DNA of 64,000 nucleotides from Streptomyces sp. CBMA123 (GTDB taxonomy: Bacteria > Actinomycetota > Actinomycetes > Streptomycetales > Streptomycetaceae). Position 1 is the stretch's first letter, and each line of letters starts with the position of its first letter. The stretch is taken from the NCBI RefSeq assembly GCF_014596465.1, contig NZ_MECK01000068.1, positions 1 through 64,000 of the forward strand, given 5' to 3'. The position numbers and the translations under genes are program-made. The notes beneath the pieces were generated by a model that ran no database searches, was not told where the DNA came from, and saw only the letters and a list, made by a program, of their open reading frames with translations. Shown piece after piece: positions 35,039 through 43,617 of the stretch.

Positions 35039-36535
35039 TCAGGGCCGGGCCAGCCGGTTCAGCAGCAGCACCGAGGCCACCGGGCGCGCGCCCGCCTTCC
35101 GTACGCCCTCCGCGACCTCCCGGTCGGTGGAGACCACCACCACCGGACGGCCCTGCGGCTCGGCCCGGACCAGACGGCGGATCAACTCGTCCGCGGTCTC
35201 GCCGGTCCGACTGAACCGTACCCGCACCCCGCGCGGTGGCGCCATGATGACCGGGACGTCCAGGTCCTGCCCGTCGAACACACAGGTGACCTCCGCCTGG
35301 GTGCGCTGGGCCAGCATCGCCAGCCCGCCCAGCAGCCGGATCCGCTGCTGCTCCAGCGGCAGCGTCGGGTACCCGGTCTTGGTCACGTTGTAGCCGTCCA
35401 CCACCAGGTGCACCTGGGGGATCGCCAGCAGCTGGTCCAGCAGCGCCGGGTCGTCGTCGGCCAGGCCGCGCCGGGCCACGTCGTGCGGCGAGGCCGCCCC
35501 CGGCACCACCGCCTCCACCAGGTCCGCCGGGCGGATCTGGGAGACCGGCAACGCCAGCTCGCGCTGCAGGCCCTGCGCCGACTGCAGCACGGTGTCCAGC
35601 AGCAGCCGCAGCCGCATGTCCTCGACGCTGCGCCCCTCCCGGGCCGAGCGGCGGCCCTGCTCGGCCGCGCTCTCCAGCTCGGACACCCGGTGCCGCAACC
35701 GCCGCGCCTCGCTCTCGGCCGCGCTGCGCTCACCCGCGGCCTGCGCCTTCGCGGCCTCCAGCTCCGCGGCCACCCGCCGGGTCTCGGCCTGCGCCCGGCG
35801 GGTGTCGCTCTCCAGCGACCGCACCTTCTTGCGCAGCGACTCGGCCTCCCGCCGGACGCCCTCGAACTCCGCGCGCTGGCGGTCCAGGTCCGCCCGGGCG
35901 GCGGCCCGCACCTCGGCCAGTTCGGCCTGCAGCTTCTCCACCAGCCGGGAGGCCTCCGCCACCGCGTCCTCGGCGCCGGCCCGCTCGGCCTCCTCGCCGG
36001 CCTCGGCGACCAGCCGGCTCCAGCCCGCCGAGCGCACCAGGTAGGCGGCGGCCGCGACGTCCATCGGATCGGCGGCGCCGGGGACGCTGCCCGACTCCAA
36101 CGCCTTCACCAGGTCCGGCTGGCCCAGCCGCAGCCGCTCCGCTATCCGCACCCGGAAGGCCGGCTCGGACTCCAGCGCCGCCGCCAGCGCGGTGGCCGCG
36201 TACTTGGCCCGCCGCGCGGGGGTGAACTTGGCGTACTGACGCAGGCTCTGCGGCAGCTCCCCGGGCGGCAGCCCGCCCAGCGCGTCCGAGGCCAGCCCGA
36301 CCACCCGCCGGCGCACGCCCTCGGGCAGCGGCCGGTCCAGCTTCTCGGCCGCGCGCTCCGCGGCAGCACCCGAGGCGGGAGTATCCGAGGCGGGAGTATC
36401 CGAAGCGGGAGTGCCCGAAGCGTCGGCGCCCCCGCCAGGGGTCTCGGACGGGACCGTCCCGGCCGCCGGCTCCGGTGCCTGCGCAGCGGGCTGAAGCCCC
36501 TGCGGTTCGCCGGGCTCCCTCGCTGCGTCCACCAC
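35039..36535 (-). CDS. NYN/PIN-like domain protein with central coiled coil
   Basis: The 498-residue protein has a disordered Pro/Glu-rich N-terminus containing three PASDT-type 15-bp repeats. A helical domain (about 75-200) is followed by a long coiled coil (about 190-310, ALDRQRAEFEGVRREAESLRKKV-type heptads). The C-terminal YacP-like NYN nuclease domain (about 375-495) starts VHLVVDGYNVTKTGYP, has the TCVFDGQD motif and ends VVSTDREVAEGVRKAGA; these acidic residues form the metal site in PIN-like RNases. GTG 36535 has GAGGA nearby and avoids a non-coding-looking upstream extension. An RNA-processing role is likely but untested. Confidence 0.82.
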   Translation of the reverse strand: MVDAAREPGEPQGLQPAAQAPEPAAGTVPSETPGGGADASGTPASDTPASDTPASGAAAERAAEKLDRPLPEGVRRRVVGLASDALGGLPPGELPQSLRQYAKFTPARRAKYAATALAAALESEPAFRVRIAERLRLGQPDLVKALESGSVPGAADPMDVAAAAYLVRSAGWSRLVAEAGEEAERAGAEDAVAEASRLVEKLQAELAEVRAAARADLDRQRAEFEGVRREAESLRKKVRSLESDTRRAQAETRRVAAELEAAKAQAAGERSAAESEARRLRHRVSELESAAEQGRRSAREGRSVEDMRLRLLLDTVLQSAQGLQRELALPVSQIRPADLVEAVVPGAASPHDVARRGLADDDPALLDQLLAIPQVHLVVDGYNVTKTGYPTLPLEQQRIRLLGGLAMLAQRTQAEVTCVFDGQDLDVPVIMAPPRGVRVRFSRTGETADELIRRLVRAEPQGRPVVVVSTDREVAEGVRKAGARPVASVLLLNRLARP

Positions 36536-36665
36536 GTCCTCGGCTCCGATCCTGATCCAGCGGGTACGGCCGCAGCCGCCCCTGTCGTCACGCTCCGTGC
36601 GTCTTGTCTGTATTGTCCCGTGCGGTGGACGGCCGCGTCGCGCACCACCCACCGCACCGGAGGGG

Positions 36666-36929
36666 TCAGCCCTGCGCGGCGGGGGCCTCCGCGCCCTCGG
36701 CACCCGGGCGGGCCACCAGCTCGACCTGGTCCACCGCGTTGCACCAGCGGCAGCGCACCGACTCGATCGTCTCGCTGTGCACCTCGGTCTCCTCGACCTT
36801 GGACTCGCCGGCCAGGTCGAAGTGCAGGAACTCGGTCACCCGCGCGGTGCGGGTCACGTCGAAGCGGGTGAGGTTGCCGCACAGCGTGCAGCGCCAGCGC
36901 GTCTCGGCGGTCAGTGCGGGGACGGTCAT
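36666..36929 (-). CDS. Small zinc-ribbon-like protein
   Basis: The 87-residue protein has two CxxC pairs, C14/C17 (CTLCGN) and C60/C63 (CRWCN), expected to bind one zinc ion. The intervening region is polar (FHFDLAGESKVEETEVHSETIESV-like character) and the C-terminus is Ala/Gly-rich. ATG 36929 has GAGAGG eight bases upstream. It is conserved in Streptomyces by my recollection, but no function is known. It is upstream of the NYN gene on the same strand, 130 bp apart. Confidence 0.75.
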   Translation of the reverse strand: MTVPALTAETRWRCTLCGNLTRFDVTRTARVTEFLHFDLAGESKVEETEVHSETIESVRCRWCNAVDQVELVARPGAEGAEAPAAQG

Positions 36930-37158
36930 CGGGGATCCTCTCGGCTGGTCCCTGGGTGGGCTAGGCGCTCCCCCCGGAGCCCCGGCATCGGCGGCGGGAG
37001 GCGGGATGGCCCGGCCCAAGCCTATTGCCTGGGGCAACCATCAGGACCACCGGTCAGCTGAGATGACCGGAGCCCGTTCCGCCCCGCCGGACGGACCGGT
37101 AGTCCACCTGCCGTAAACCGCCGTGTCACCTGCCGCGCCCGGAGGGATGCTTGGCCGC

Positions 37159-37941
37159 ATGGCACTCGCGGCCCCCGGCCACACCGACGCGTGGGACGGC
37201 CGCCCGGCGGTGCCCGCCCCGGCGGTCACCTACGCCCTGATCGCGGTCAACACCCTGGTCTTCCTGCTCGGCCCGGCGGCCGGCGTCAACCCGCTGTACG
37301 GCACCGGCCAGGCCCGGATCTGCGCCGAGCAGCGCTACGAGCAGCGCTGGGGAGCCGTCCCCGCCGAACTGCTGACCGGCCACCCGCTCACCGCCGGGCA
37401 ACTGGCCGAGGCCCCCGACCCGGTCCCCGGCTGCCCCGCCGCCCCCACCCCCGGCAAACACCCCGCGGTGTCCGCCCTCACCGGCCTCTTCCTGCACGCC
37501 GGCTGGCTGCACCTGCTGGGCAACCTGCTCTTCCTCCACGTCTTCGGCCCCACCGTCGAACGGCGGCTCGGCCGGGCCAGGTACCTGCTCTTCTACCTGG
37601 CCGCCGGCAGCCTGGCCTCGTACGGCTTCGCGCTCGCCGAGGCCCACTCGCCGGACTCCACCCGGGTCCTGATCGGCGCCTCGGGCGCGATCTCCGGCGT
37701 CCTCGGCGCCTACCTGCGCTTCCACCCGCGGGCCCGGGTCACCACCCTGGTCCCGCTGCTCCTCTTCCTCCCGCTGCGCTTCCCGGCCTGGCTGGTGCTC
37801 GGCCTCTGGTTCGCCCTGCAGTGGTGGTCGGTGCACTCGGCCGGGCCCGGGGTGGCCTACCTGGTGCACGTGATCGGCTTCTCGGCCGGCTTCCTGTACG
37901 CCTGCACCGTGGCCGGACACCCCCCGAGACGCCCCGGCTGA
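37159..37941 (+). CDS. Rhomboid-family intramembrane serine protease
   Basis: The protein is about 260 residues with six or seven membrane helices. The catalytic Ser is S175 in GASGAISG, the partner His is H237 in YLVHVIGF, and the HAGWLHLLGNLLFLHVFG segment is the conserved rhomboid HxxxN region. An unusually long periplasmic loop with four cysteines-containing segments (ICAEQ, GCPAA) sits between helices 1 and 2. Start is uncertain: ATG 37159 is used; ATG 37147 sits directly on the GGAGGG and GTG 37123 has no RBS. Substrates unknown. Confidence 0.88.
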   Translation: MALAAPGHTDAWDGRPAVPAPAVTYALIAVNTLVFLLGPAAGVNPLYGTGQARICAEQRYEQRWGAVPAELLTGHPLTAGQLAEAPDPVPGCPAAPTPGKHPAVSALTGLFLHAGWLHLLGNLLFLHVFGPTVERRLGRARYLLFYLAAGSLASYGFALAEAHSPDSTRVLIGASGAISGVLGAYLRFHPRARVTTLVPLLLFLPLRFPAWLVLGLWFALQWWSVHSAGPGVAYLVHVIGFSAGFLYACTVAGHPPRRPG

Positions 37942-37982
37942 GGCCCGATACGCTGGCCGCACCCCATGAAGGAGCCCGCACA

Positions 37983-38264
37983 GTGATCACTGCCATCGTC
38001 CTGATCAAGACCAGCGTCGACCGCATCCCGGAGATCGCCGAGGCCATCGCCGCGATCGAGGGCGTCAGCGAGGTGTACTCGGTGACCGGCGGCTACGACC
38101 TGGTGGCGATGGTCCGGGTGCGCCGCCACGACGACCTGGCCGAGGTCATCCCGGGCCGGCTCAACAAGGTCCCGGGCGTGGCCCACACCGAGACCCAGAT
38201 CGCCTTCCGCACCTACTCCCAGCACGACCTGGAAGCGGCCTTCGCCCTCGGCCTGGACGAGTAG
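37983..38264 (+). CDS. Stand-alone Lrp/AsnC ligand-binding (RAM) domain protein
   Basis: The 93-residue protein consists only of an AsnC_trans_reg/RAM fold (VITAIVLIKTSVDRIPEIAEAI, then SVTGGYDLVAMVRV, and VPGVAHTETQIAFRTYS) with no helix-turn-helix. Such single-domain proteins bind amino acids or modulate full-length Lrp proteins. GTG 37983 has AGGAG eight bases upstream. It ends three bases from the convergent aminotransferase stop. An AsnC/Lrp regulator is encoded at 59563-60027, but a link is speculation. Confidence 0.88.
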   Translation: MITAIVLIKTSVDRIPEIAEAIAAIEGVSEVYSVTGGYDLVAMVRVRRHDDLAEVIPGRLNKVPGVAHTETQIAFRTYSQHDLEAAFALGLDE

Positions 38265-38267
38265 TCC

Positions 38268-39632
38268 TCAGCCCTCGCGGCGGCTGTCGGCGACGCAACG
38301 GCCGCCCTCGTTGCGGTAGTTCCACGCCGCGCCGTCGGTGACCAGCTCGCGGACGGCGGTCAGGAAACGCTCGATGTGCTCGTCCGGCGTGCCCGCCCCG
38401 AAACTCACCCGGATCGCGTTCAGGCTGCGCTCGCCCGGCAGCGAGGGCTCGGGCGCCCCGCACTCGGACACGGCGACGTCCTCGTCCCCGAGCAGGGTCC
38501 GCACCAGCGGGTGGGCACAGAACAGCCCGTCGCGCACCCCGATGCCGTACTCGGCGGACAGCGCGGCCGAGAAGTGCGAGCTGTTCCAGCCCCGGACGAC
38601 GAAGGACAGCACGCCCACCCGGGCCGAGCCGGCGCCGAACAGGTTCAGCACCCTGACCTCCGGGATCTCCGCCAGCCCGGCCGTCAGCCGGTCGACCAGC
38701 TGCCGCTCCCGGGCCTCCAGCGCGTCGAAGCCGGCCTCGGTCAGCGCCCGACAGGCCGAGGCGATCGCGTAGGCCCCGATGACGTTGGGCGAGCCGGCCT
38801 CGTGCCGGGCCGGGCCGCTGTGCCACTGCACCGCCACCGAGCCGTCCAGCTCCCGGGCCACCGTGCGGGTCGCCCCGCCGCCGGCCAGGTACGGCTCGGC
38901 CGCGTCCAGCCAGTCGGCCCGCCCGGCCAGCACCCCGGCGCCGAACGGCGCGTACAGCTTGTGGCCGGAGAAGGCGATCCAGTCGACGTCCAGCTCGCGC
39001 ACCGAGACCCGGTGGTGCGGGGCCAGTTGGGCGGCGTCCAGCACCACCCGGGCGCCGTACCGGTGCGCGGTCGCGGTCAGTTCGGCGACCGGCCACAGCT
39101 CGCCGGTCACATTGGAGGCGCCGGTGACGCACAGCAGCTTGGGGCCCTCGGGCGCGGCGGCCAGCGCGGCCTCCAGCGCCTCGACCGCCTCGGCCCGCGA
39201 GCGCGGCGCCCGCAGGTAGGCGACCTCCAGCCCGGCGTGCGCCCAGGGCAGCAGCGAGGCGTGGTGCTCGGTCTCGAAGGCGAACACCCGGGCGCCGGCC
39301 GGCACGGCGGCGGCCAGCAGGTTGAGCGAGTCGGTGGTGGCGCGGGTGAAGACCACCTGGTCGCCCTCGCGCAGGTCGAGGAACTCGGCGACGGTCCGGC
39401 GGCTCTGCTCGAACAGGTCGGTGGACAGCTGCGAGAGGTAGCCGGCACCGCGGTGCACGCTGCCGTAGTACGGCGCGTAGGCGGCGACGTCGTCCCACAC
39501 CCGCTGGAGCGCCGGCGCGCTGGCCGCGTAGTCCAGCGCGGCGTAACCGACCTTCGCACCGCTGGCCAGCGGCACCTGGACGTCGTGGCCGAGAACGGCG
39601 AGCGGGGAGCAGAGGTCAACAGAGACCGACAT
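38268..39632 (-). CDS. Class V aminotransferase, cysteine desulfurase-like, under SAM-IV control
   Basis: The 454-residue PLP enzyme of the Csd/NifS superfamily has the PLP Lys at K225 in FSGHKLYAPFG, the DAAQLAPH motif binding the pyridine, and TEHHASLLPW. The C-terminal region contains NAIRVSFGAGTPDEHIERF. It lacks the usual SufS/IscS active-site Cys loop sequence (RSGHHCA), so desulfurase activity is uncertain. ATG 39632 has AAGGAG nine bases upstream, which is sequestered in a hairpin. A SAM-IV riboswitch precedes it, pointing to sulfur amino acid metabolism. Confidence 0.88.
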   Translation of the reverse strand: MSVSVDLCSPLAVLGHDVQVPLASGAKVGYAALDYAASAPALQRVWDDVAAYAPYYGSVHRGAGYLSQLSTDLFEQSRRTVAEFLDLREGDQVVFTRATTDSLNLLAAAVPAGARVFAFETEHHASLLPWAHAGLEVAYLRAPRSRAEAVEALEAALAAAPEGPKLLCVTGASNVTGELWPVAELTATAHRYGARVVLDAAQLAPHHRVSVRELDVDWIAFSGHKLYAPFGAGVLAGRADWLDAAEPYLAGGGATRTVARELDGSVAVQWHSGPARHEAGSPNVIGAYAIASACRALTEAGFDALEARERQLVDRLTAGLAEIPEVRVLNLFGAGSARVGVLSFVVRGWNSSHFSAALSAEYGIGVRDGLFCAHPLVRTLLGDEDVAVSECGAPEPSLPGERSLNAIRVSFGAGTPDEHIERFLTAVRELVTDGAAWNYRNEGGRCVADSRREG

Positions 39633-39638
39633 GAGGAT

Positions 39639-39674
39639 GCACTCCTTCTGGGGGTGAGGGACCCCCGGGAGTGC
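39639..39674 (-). promoter_or_regulatory. RBS-sequestering hairpin of the SAM-IV-controlled gene
   Basis: On the mRNA, GCACTCC (plus 39668-39674) pairs with GGAGTGC (plus 39639-39645), enclosing a GGGGG/CCCCC inner stem. The GGAG of the Shine-Dalgarno sequence AAGGAG is buried in the outer stem. This looks like the translational expression platform of the adjacent riboswitch. Confidence 0.75.
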
Positions 39675-39684
39675 TAGTCATCGG

Positions 39685-39804
39685 GCGTCCGCGCTTGTCG
39701 CGCGGACGGCATGCCCGGCGACCCGGTCCTCACCCAGGGCACCCCGCCACGGACGGAGGGTTGCCGGACAGCCAGCTGGGGCTTGACGCTGTCACTCATG
39801 ACCT
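39685..39804 (-). promoter_or_regulatory. SAM-IV riboswitch
   Basis: On the minus strand the aptamer carries the diagnostic strings GGTCATGAGTGACAGCGTCA, AGCCCCAGCTGGCTGTCCGG, CAACCCTCC and GGCGGGGTGCCCTGGGTGAG in order, the SAM-IV pattern of Actinomycetales. A 9-bp hairpin CGTCCGCGC/GCGCGGACG (39686-39708) follows the core. Assignment is by recognised motif; boundaries are approximate. Confidence 0.85.
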
Positions 39805-39937
39805 GGCCAAGACTCTAGGTCGGGCGCGTCGGACGGTCAAACAGGTATCCACCATCCGGACTCTGCCTTCGCCCACCCGCCTCCGGGGCGCTCGGGCCCG
39901 GTGCCGACGCTCGGGGCACGAGAGCGGGCCCACGCGC

Positions 39938-39971
39938 GAGGGCCCGCACCGGAAAACCGGCACGGGCCCTC
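39938..39971 (-). terminator. Terminator downstream of trpD
   Basis: GAGGGCCCG (39938-39946) pairs with CGGGCCCTC (39963-39971), with an inner CCGG/CCGG stem and AAAA loop, 11 bp after the trpD stop. Confidence 0.75.
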
Positions 39972-39981
39972 AACTACCGCC

Positions 39982-41058
39982 TCAGATCCGGCTGGTGGCC
40001 TCCGACCAGCGCCGCAGCAGGTCCTGCGCCCGGCCCGAGTCGATCGCCTCGGCCGCCCGCGCCATGCCCGCCGCGAGCTGCTCGGACAGCGGCGCGTCGC
40101 CGAGGTCGAGCGCGACCAGCGCCGCCGCGGTGTTCAGCAGTACGGCGTCCCGCACCGGCCCGCGCTCCCCGGCCAGCAGCCGGCGCGCGACCTCGGCGTT
40201 GTAGGCGGCGTCGGCCCCGCGCAGCGTCTCGATGCCGACCAGTTCGATGCCGACGTCCCGCGGGTCGAAGGCGGTCTCGGTGACCACCCCGTCGCGCACC
40301 ACCCAGACCCGCGACGTGGTGGTGATGGTCAGCTCGTCCAGCCCGTCGTCACCGCGGAACACCAGCGCCGTCGCCCCGCGCCGGGCGAGCACCCCGGCGA
40401 TCAAGCCGGACAGCCGGGTGTCGAAGCAGCCGATGGCGTGCGAGGTGACCTTCGCCGGATTGGTCAGCGGGCCGAGGATGTTGAACGCGGTGGGCACCCC
40501 GAGGTCGCGCCGCGCGGTGGCGGCGTGCCGCATCGAGGGGTGGAACCTCGCCGCGAAACAGAAGGTGAGTCCGACCTCCTCGGCCACCTCGGCCACCCGC
40601 CGGGGGGAGAGGTCCAGCGCCACCCCGAGCTTCTCCAGCACGTCCGAGGACCCGCTGGACGAGGAGGCGGCCCGGTTGCCGTGCTTGACCACCTTCGCCC
40701 CGGCCGCCGCCGCGACGATCGCCGACATGGTCGAGATGTTGACGGTCTTCGCCCGGTCGCCGCCGGTGCCGACGATGTCGACCGCCGGGCCGGGGATCTC
40801 CAGCGGCTCGGCGTGCTCGTACATCGCGTCCACCAGGCCGGCGATCTCGTCGACCGTCTCGCCCTTGGCCCGCAGCGCCACCATGAACCCGGCCACCTGG
40901 ACGGGGGACGCCTCGCCGCTCATGATCCGGTCCATCGCCCACGCGGTGGACGAGCGGTCGAGGTCCTCCCCCTTCAACAGCGCCGCCAGGAGGTCCGGCC
41001 AGGTGCGGACCACCTGCGCGGGGTCGGTACCACCGTTCGCAGGGTTCACGTTCACCAT
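39982..41058 (-). CDS. trpD: Anthranilate phosphoribosyltransferase
   Basis: The 358-residue enzyme is the second of tryptophan synthesis, transferring phosphoribose from PRPP to anthranilate. Conserved motifs are [17 protein letters not shown] (PRPP and Mg), [27 protein letters not shown] and [14 protein letters not shown] 41058 has TGGAG six bases upstream. It lies 26 kb from the attenuated trpEG gene and has no leader peptide or attenuator that I can see, so the two are not regulated the same way. It precedes ctaE in the order also found in M. tuberculosis (Rv2192c-Rv2193). Confidence 0.96.
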   Translation of the reverse strand: MVNVNPANGGTDPAQVVRTWPDLLAALLKGEDLDRSSTAWAMDRIMSGEASPVQVAGFMVALRAKGETVDEIAGLVDAMYEHAEPLEIPGPAVDIVGTGGDRAKTVNISTMSAIVAAAAGAKVVKHGNRAASSSSGSSDVLEKLGVALDLSPRRVAEVAEEVGLTFCFAARFHPSMRHAATARRDLGVPTAFNILGPLTNPAKVTSHAIGCFDTRLSGLIAGVLARRGATALVFRGDDGLDELTITTTSRVWVVRDGVVTETAFDPRDVGIELVGIETLRGADAAYNAEVARRLLAGERGPVRDAVLLNTAAALVALDLGDAPLSEQLAAGMARAAEAIDSGRAQDLLRRWSEATSRI

Positions 41059-41176
41059 GGCTGACTCCAGCTGTTGTCGGTTCCCCGCTCGGGGGGACGT
41101 CCGTACGGATGGAGCCAGCCTATCGAGCGGCGGGGTCCCTACGGCCCCGTCTTCTCTAGTACTGAGACGGCACTGT

Positions 41177-41602
41177 TCAACGCGTGGCGGGGGCCCGCTT
41201 GGCCAACCGGGCCCGCAGCAGGGTGGCGACCGCCTCGGCCAGCGCCACCGGGTCCACCGGGCGGGAGATCGCGGCATCGGCCCGGCTCCAGGCGGCGAGC
41301 CAGGAGTCCTGGGGCCGGCCGATCAGCACCAGCACCGGCGGGCAGCCGTAGATCTCGTCCTTGAGCTGTCGCCCGAGGCCGAGCCCGCCGGCCGGCACCG
41401 CCTCGCCGTCCAGCACGCAGAGGTCGACGCCGCCCTTCTCCAGCGCCTTGAGCACCGCGGGGGTGGTCGCGCATTCGAGGTAGGACAGCTCCGGAAGATC
41501 CTCGGCGGGCCGACGGCCGAGCGCCGTCAGCACCTGCTCGCGGGTGTTGCGGTCGTCGCTGTAGACGAGGACGGTGAGCGTCTCGTCGGTCGTGTACGCC
41601 AT
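41177..41602 (-). CDS. Stand-alone receiver-like protein (pseudo-response regulator)
   Basis: The 141-residue protein consists only of a CheY-like fold: acidic residues D16/D17 (VYSDDRNT), phospho-acceptor-position D65 (LCVLDGEA), and a KP-loop position occupied by Arg (R114, ISRPVDP) instead of the conserved Lys. There is no DNA-binding domain. ATG 41602 has GAGGGAG eight bases upstream. It is upstream of trpD on the same strand (118 bp gap). A signalling partner is unknown; the altered Lys suggests phosphorylation-independent or atypical function. Confidence 0.78.
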   Translation of the reverse strand: MAYTTDETLTVLVYSDDRNTREQVLTALGRRPAEDLPELSYLECATTPAVLKALEKGGVDLCVLDGEAVPAGGLGLGRQLKDEIYGCPPVLVLIGRPQDSWLAAWSRADAAISRPVDPVALAEAVATLLRARLAKRAPATR

Positions 41603-41999
41603 GGACCCTGCTCCCTCAAGTGTGATCCGGACCACGTTCACCTGATCCGGATGCTACCCCCGTTTCGCCCGTCGCCGGTCCCCCTCGCGCACGTTCCCCC
41701 TCAAGCCGCCGCGCCCACGGCTCACCCGCCCGGAGGACGGCCCGTCACCCGGGCCGGCCAGGTCCACCCGGACAGCCGATGGCGCACTCCCCTCCCCTAC
41801 AACCCGACGCTGCGCCGACCGTGCAACGACGCGCCGGGCAAGGGGGTAGCGGGCCGTCCCGAGGAACCGTCAGAAAAGGGACACGCCGCTGACCGGCCGC
41901 CGTCCGGACACCCCGTCGGCCCTCAAGCGGGCATACCGCACGCACCGGACACTCCGAGGGACACCCCCCGACGTGAAGACGGAATAAGGGACCGACATA
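41603..41999. other. Divergent intergenic region before the ctaE-qcrCAB operon
   Basis: This 397-bp gap between the pseudo-receiver and ctaE contains no gene or RNA motif I recognise. The short repeat TGATCCGGA occurs twice (near 41622 and 41644). The ctaE RBS AAGGGA is at its end; the promoter was not located confidently. Confidence 0.5.
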
Positions 42000-42620
42000 A
42001 TGTCCGTCGTGGCGACAGCAACAGCAACAGAAACCGGGCACGCGCACGGATCGGTCAATCGACCGAACATGGTCAGCGTCGGAACGATCGTCTGGCTCAG
42101 TTCCGAGCTGATGTTCTTCGCGGCCCTCTTCGCGATGTACTTCACGCTCCGCTCCGTCAAGGGAGCCGAGTTCTGGGCCGAGAAGGCGCACGCCCTCAAC
42201 GTGACGTTCTCCTCGATCAACACCACCGTCCTGGTGCTCTCCTCGCTCACCTGCCAGCTCGGCGTGTTCGCCGCCGAGCGCGGTGACGTGAAGAAGCTCC
42301 GCGGTTGGTTCATCCTCACGTTCTTCATGGGCGCGATCTTCATCGGCGGCCAGGTCTACGAGTACACCGAGCTGGTCAAGAACGACGGCCTCTCGCTGTC
42401 CTCCGACCCGTACGGCACGGTGTTCTACCTGACCACCGGCTTCCACGGTCTGCACGTGACGGGTGGTCTGATCGCCTTCCTGCTGGTCCTCGGACGGACG
42501 TACGCAGCCAAGCGCTTCACGCACGAGCAGGCCACCGCCGCGATCGTCGTGTCCTACTACTGGCACTTCGTCGACGTCGTGTGGATCGGCCTGTTCGCGA
42601 CCATCTACCTGATCAAGTAA
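42000..42620 (+). CDS. ctaE: Cytochrome c oxidase subunit III
   Basis: The 206-residue integral membrane protein has five transmembrane helices and a family-typical [14 protein letters not shown] first helix region ([10 protein letters not shown]-like [15 protein letters not shown]) and the [12 protein letters not shown] and [10 protein letters not shown] motifs. It belongs to the aa3 oxidase that reduces O2. ATG 42000 has AAGGGA nine bases upstream. It is the first gene of the ctaE-qcrC-qcrA-qcrB cluster of actinobacterial bc1-aa3 supercomplexes. Confidence 0.96.
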   Translation: MSVVATATATETGHAHGSVNRPNMVSVGTIVWLSSELMFFAALFAMYFTLRSVKGAEFWAEKAHALNVTFSSINTTVLVLSSLTCQLGVFAAERGDVKKLRGWFILTFFMGAIFIGGQVYEYTELVKNDGLSLSSDPYGTVFYLTTGFHGLHVTGGLIAFLLVLGRTYAAKRFTHEQATAAIVVSYYWHFVDVVWIGLFATIYLIK

Positions 42621-42638
42621 CCAGCTGATCAGGTCGCT

Positions 42639-42693
42639 GGCCACCGGCAGCGGCCCCCGCCCTCACCGGCGACGGGCCGCTTCTGCCGGTGCC
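42639..42693 (+). terminator. Imperfect hairpin between ctaE and qcrC
   Basis: GGCCACCGGCAG...CGGCCC (42639-42656) pairs with GGGCCGC..CTGCCGGTGCC (42674-42693) with two small bulges. It may partly terminate or process the transcript, so ctaE and qcr could be expressed at different levels. Confidence 0.4.
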
Positions 42694-42807
42694 GACGCTC
42701 CCACCGACCGACCGCGCGCGCAGCCTTGGACAGGCAGCCTCGTGCCGGCCAGACCGGCAGCCGGGTGCACCCACCAGTCGACCAGATCCTGACACCGGGG
42801 TTATTCC

Positions 42808-43617
42808 GTGAAAAAGCTCTCCGCACGACGGCGCCACCCATTGGCGGCGCTGGTCGTCCTACTTCTCGCCCTGGCGGCCACCGGGGGGCTGTACGGCCTG
42901 TTCGCGCCCGCCGACAAGGCGCAGGCCGACGTCGCCGCGCAGTCGCTCGCGATCGATGAGGGCAAGAAGCTCTTCGCCGTGGGCTGCTCCTCCTGCCACG
43001 GCCTGAACGGCCAGGGCAGCAGTGACGGTCCGAGCCTGGTCGGCGTGGGCTCCGCCGCCGTCGACTTCCAGGTCGGCACCGGCCGCATGCCGGCTCAGCA
43101 GCCGGGTGCCCAGGTGCCGCGCAAGAAGGCCATCTACACCCAGGGCGAGATCGACCAGCTCGCCGCCTTCGTCCAGTCGCTCGGCCCCGGCCCGATCACC
43201 CCGGACGCGAAGCAGTACACCTCGACCAACCCTGACGACATCTCCAAGGGTGGCGAGCTGTTCCGCACCAACTGTGCCCAGTGCCACAACTTCGCCGGTC
43301 AGGGTGGTGCCCTGACCAAGGGCAAGTACGCCCCGTCCCTGGAGGGCGTGGACGCCAAGCACATCTACGAGGCCATGCAGACCGGCCCGCAGAACATGCC
43401 GTCGTTCCCGGACAGCACCATGCCCGAGGAGCAGAAGAAGCAGATCGTGGCCTTCGTCCGCCACACCACCAACGATGAGCCCAACCCCGGCGGTCTCACC
43501 CTGGGCAGCCTCGGTCCGGTGACCGAGGGCCTGTTCGGCTGGATCTTCGGCCTCGGCACGCTCATCGCGGTCGCGATCTGGGTCGCCGCCCACACCACCA
43601 AGGCCAAGAAGTCATGA
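42808..43617 (+). CDS. qcrC: Diheme cytochrome c subunit of the bc1 complex
   Basis: The 269-residue membrane-anchored protein has an N-terminal signal/anchor (about 9-32), two CxxCH heme sites (C60-C63-H64 and C156-C159-H160), and a C-terminal anchor helix (about 245-265). In actinobacteria this diheme subunit replaces a soluble cytochrome c and wires bc1 directly to aa3 oxidase. GTG 42808 is the start. Its end overlaps qcrA by ATGA. Confidence 0.97.
   Translation: MKKLSARRRHPLAALVVLLLALAATGGLYGLFAPADKAQADVAAQSLAIDEGKKLFAVGCSSCHGLNGQGSSDGPSLVGVGSAAVDFQVGTGRMPAQQPGAQVPRKKAIYTQGEIDQLAAFVQSLGPGPITPDAKQYTSTNPDDISKGGELFRTNCAQCHNFAGQGGALTKGKYAPSLEGVDAKHIYEAMQTGPQNMPSFPDSTMPEEQKKQIVAFVRHTTNDEPNPGGLTLGSLGPVTEGLFGWIFGLGTLIAVAIWVAAHTTKAKKS

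Noticed and set aside
37123-37158. Extended rhomboid N-terminus from GTG 37123
   Set aside because: No RBS and no domain content; kept only as an alternative start.
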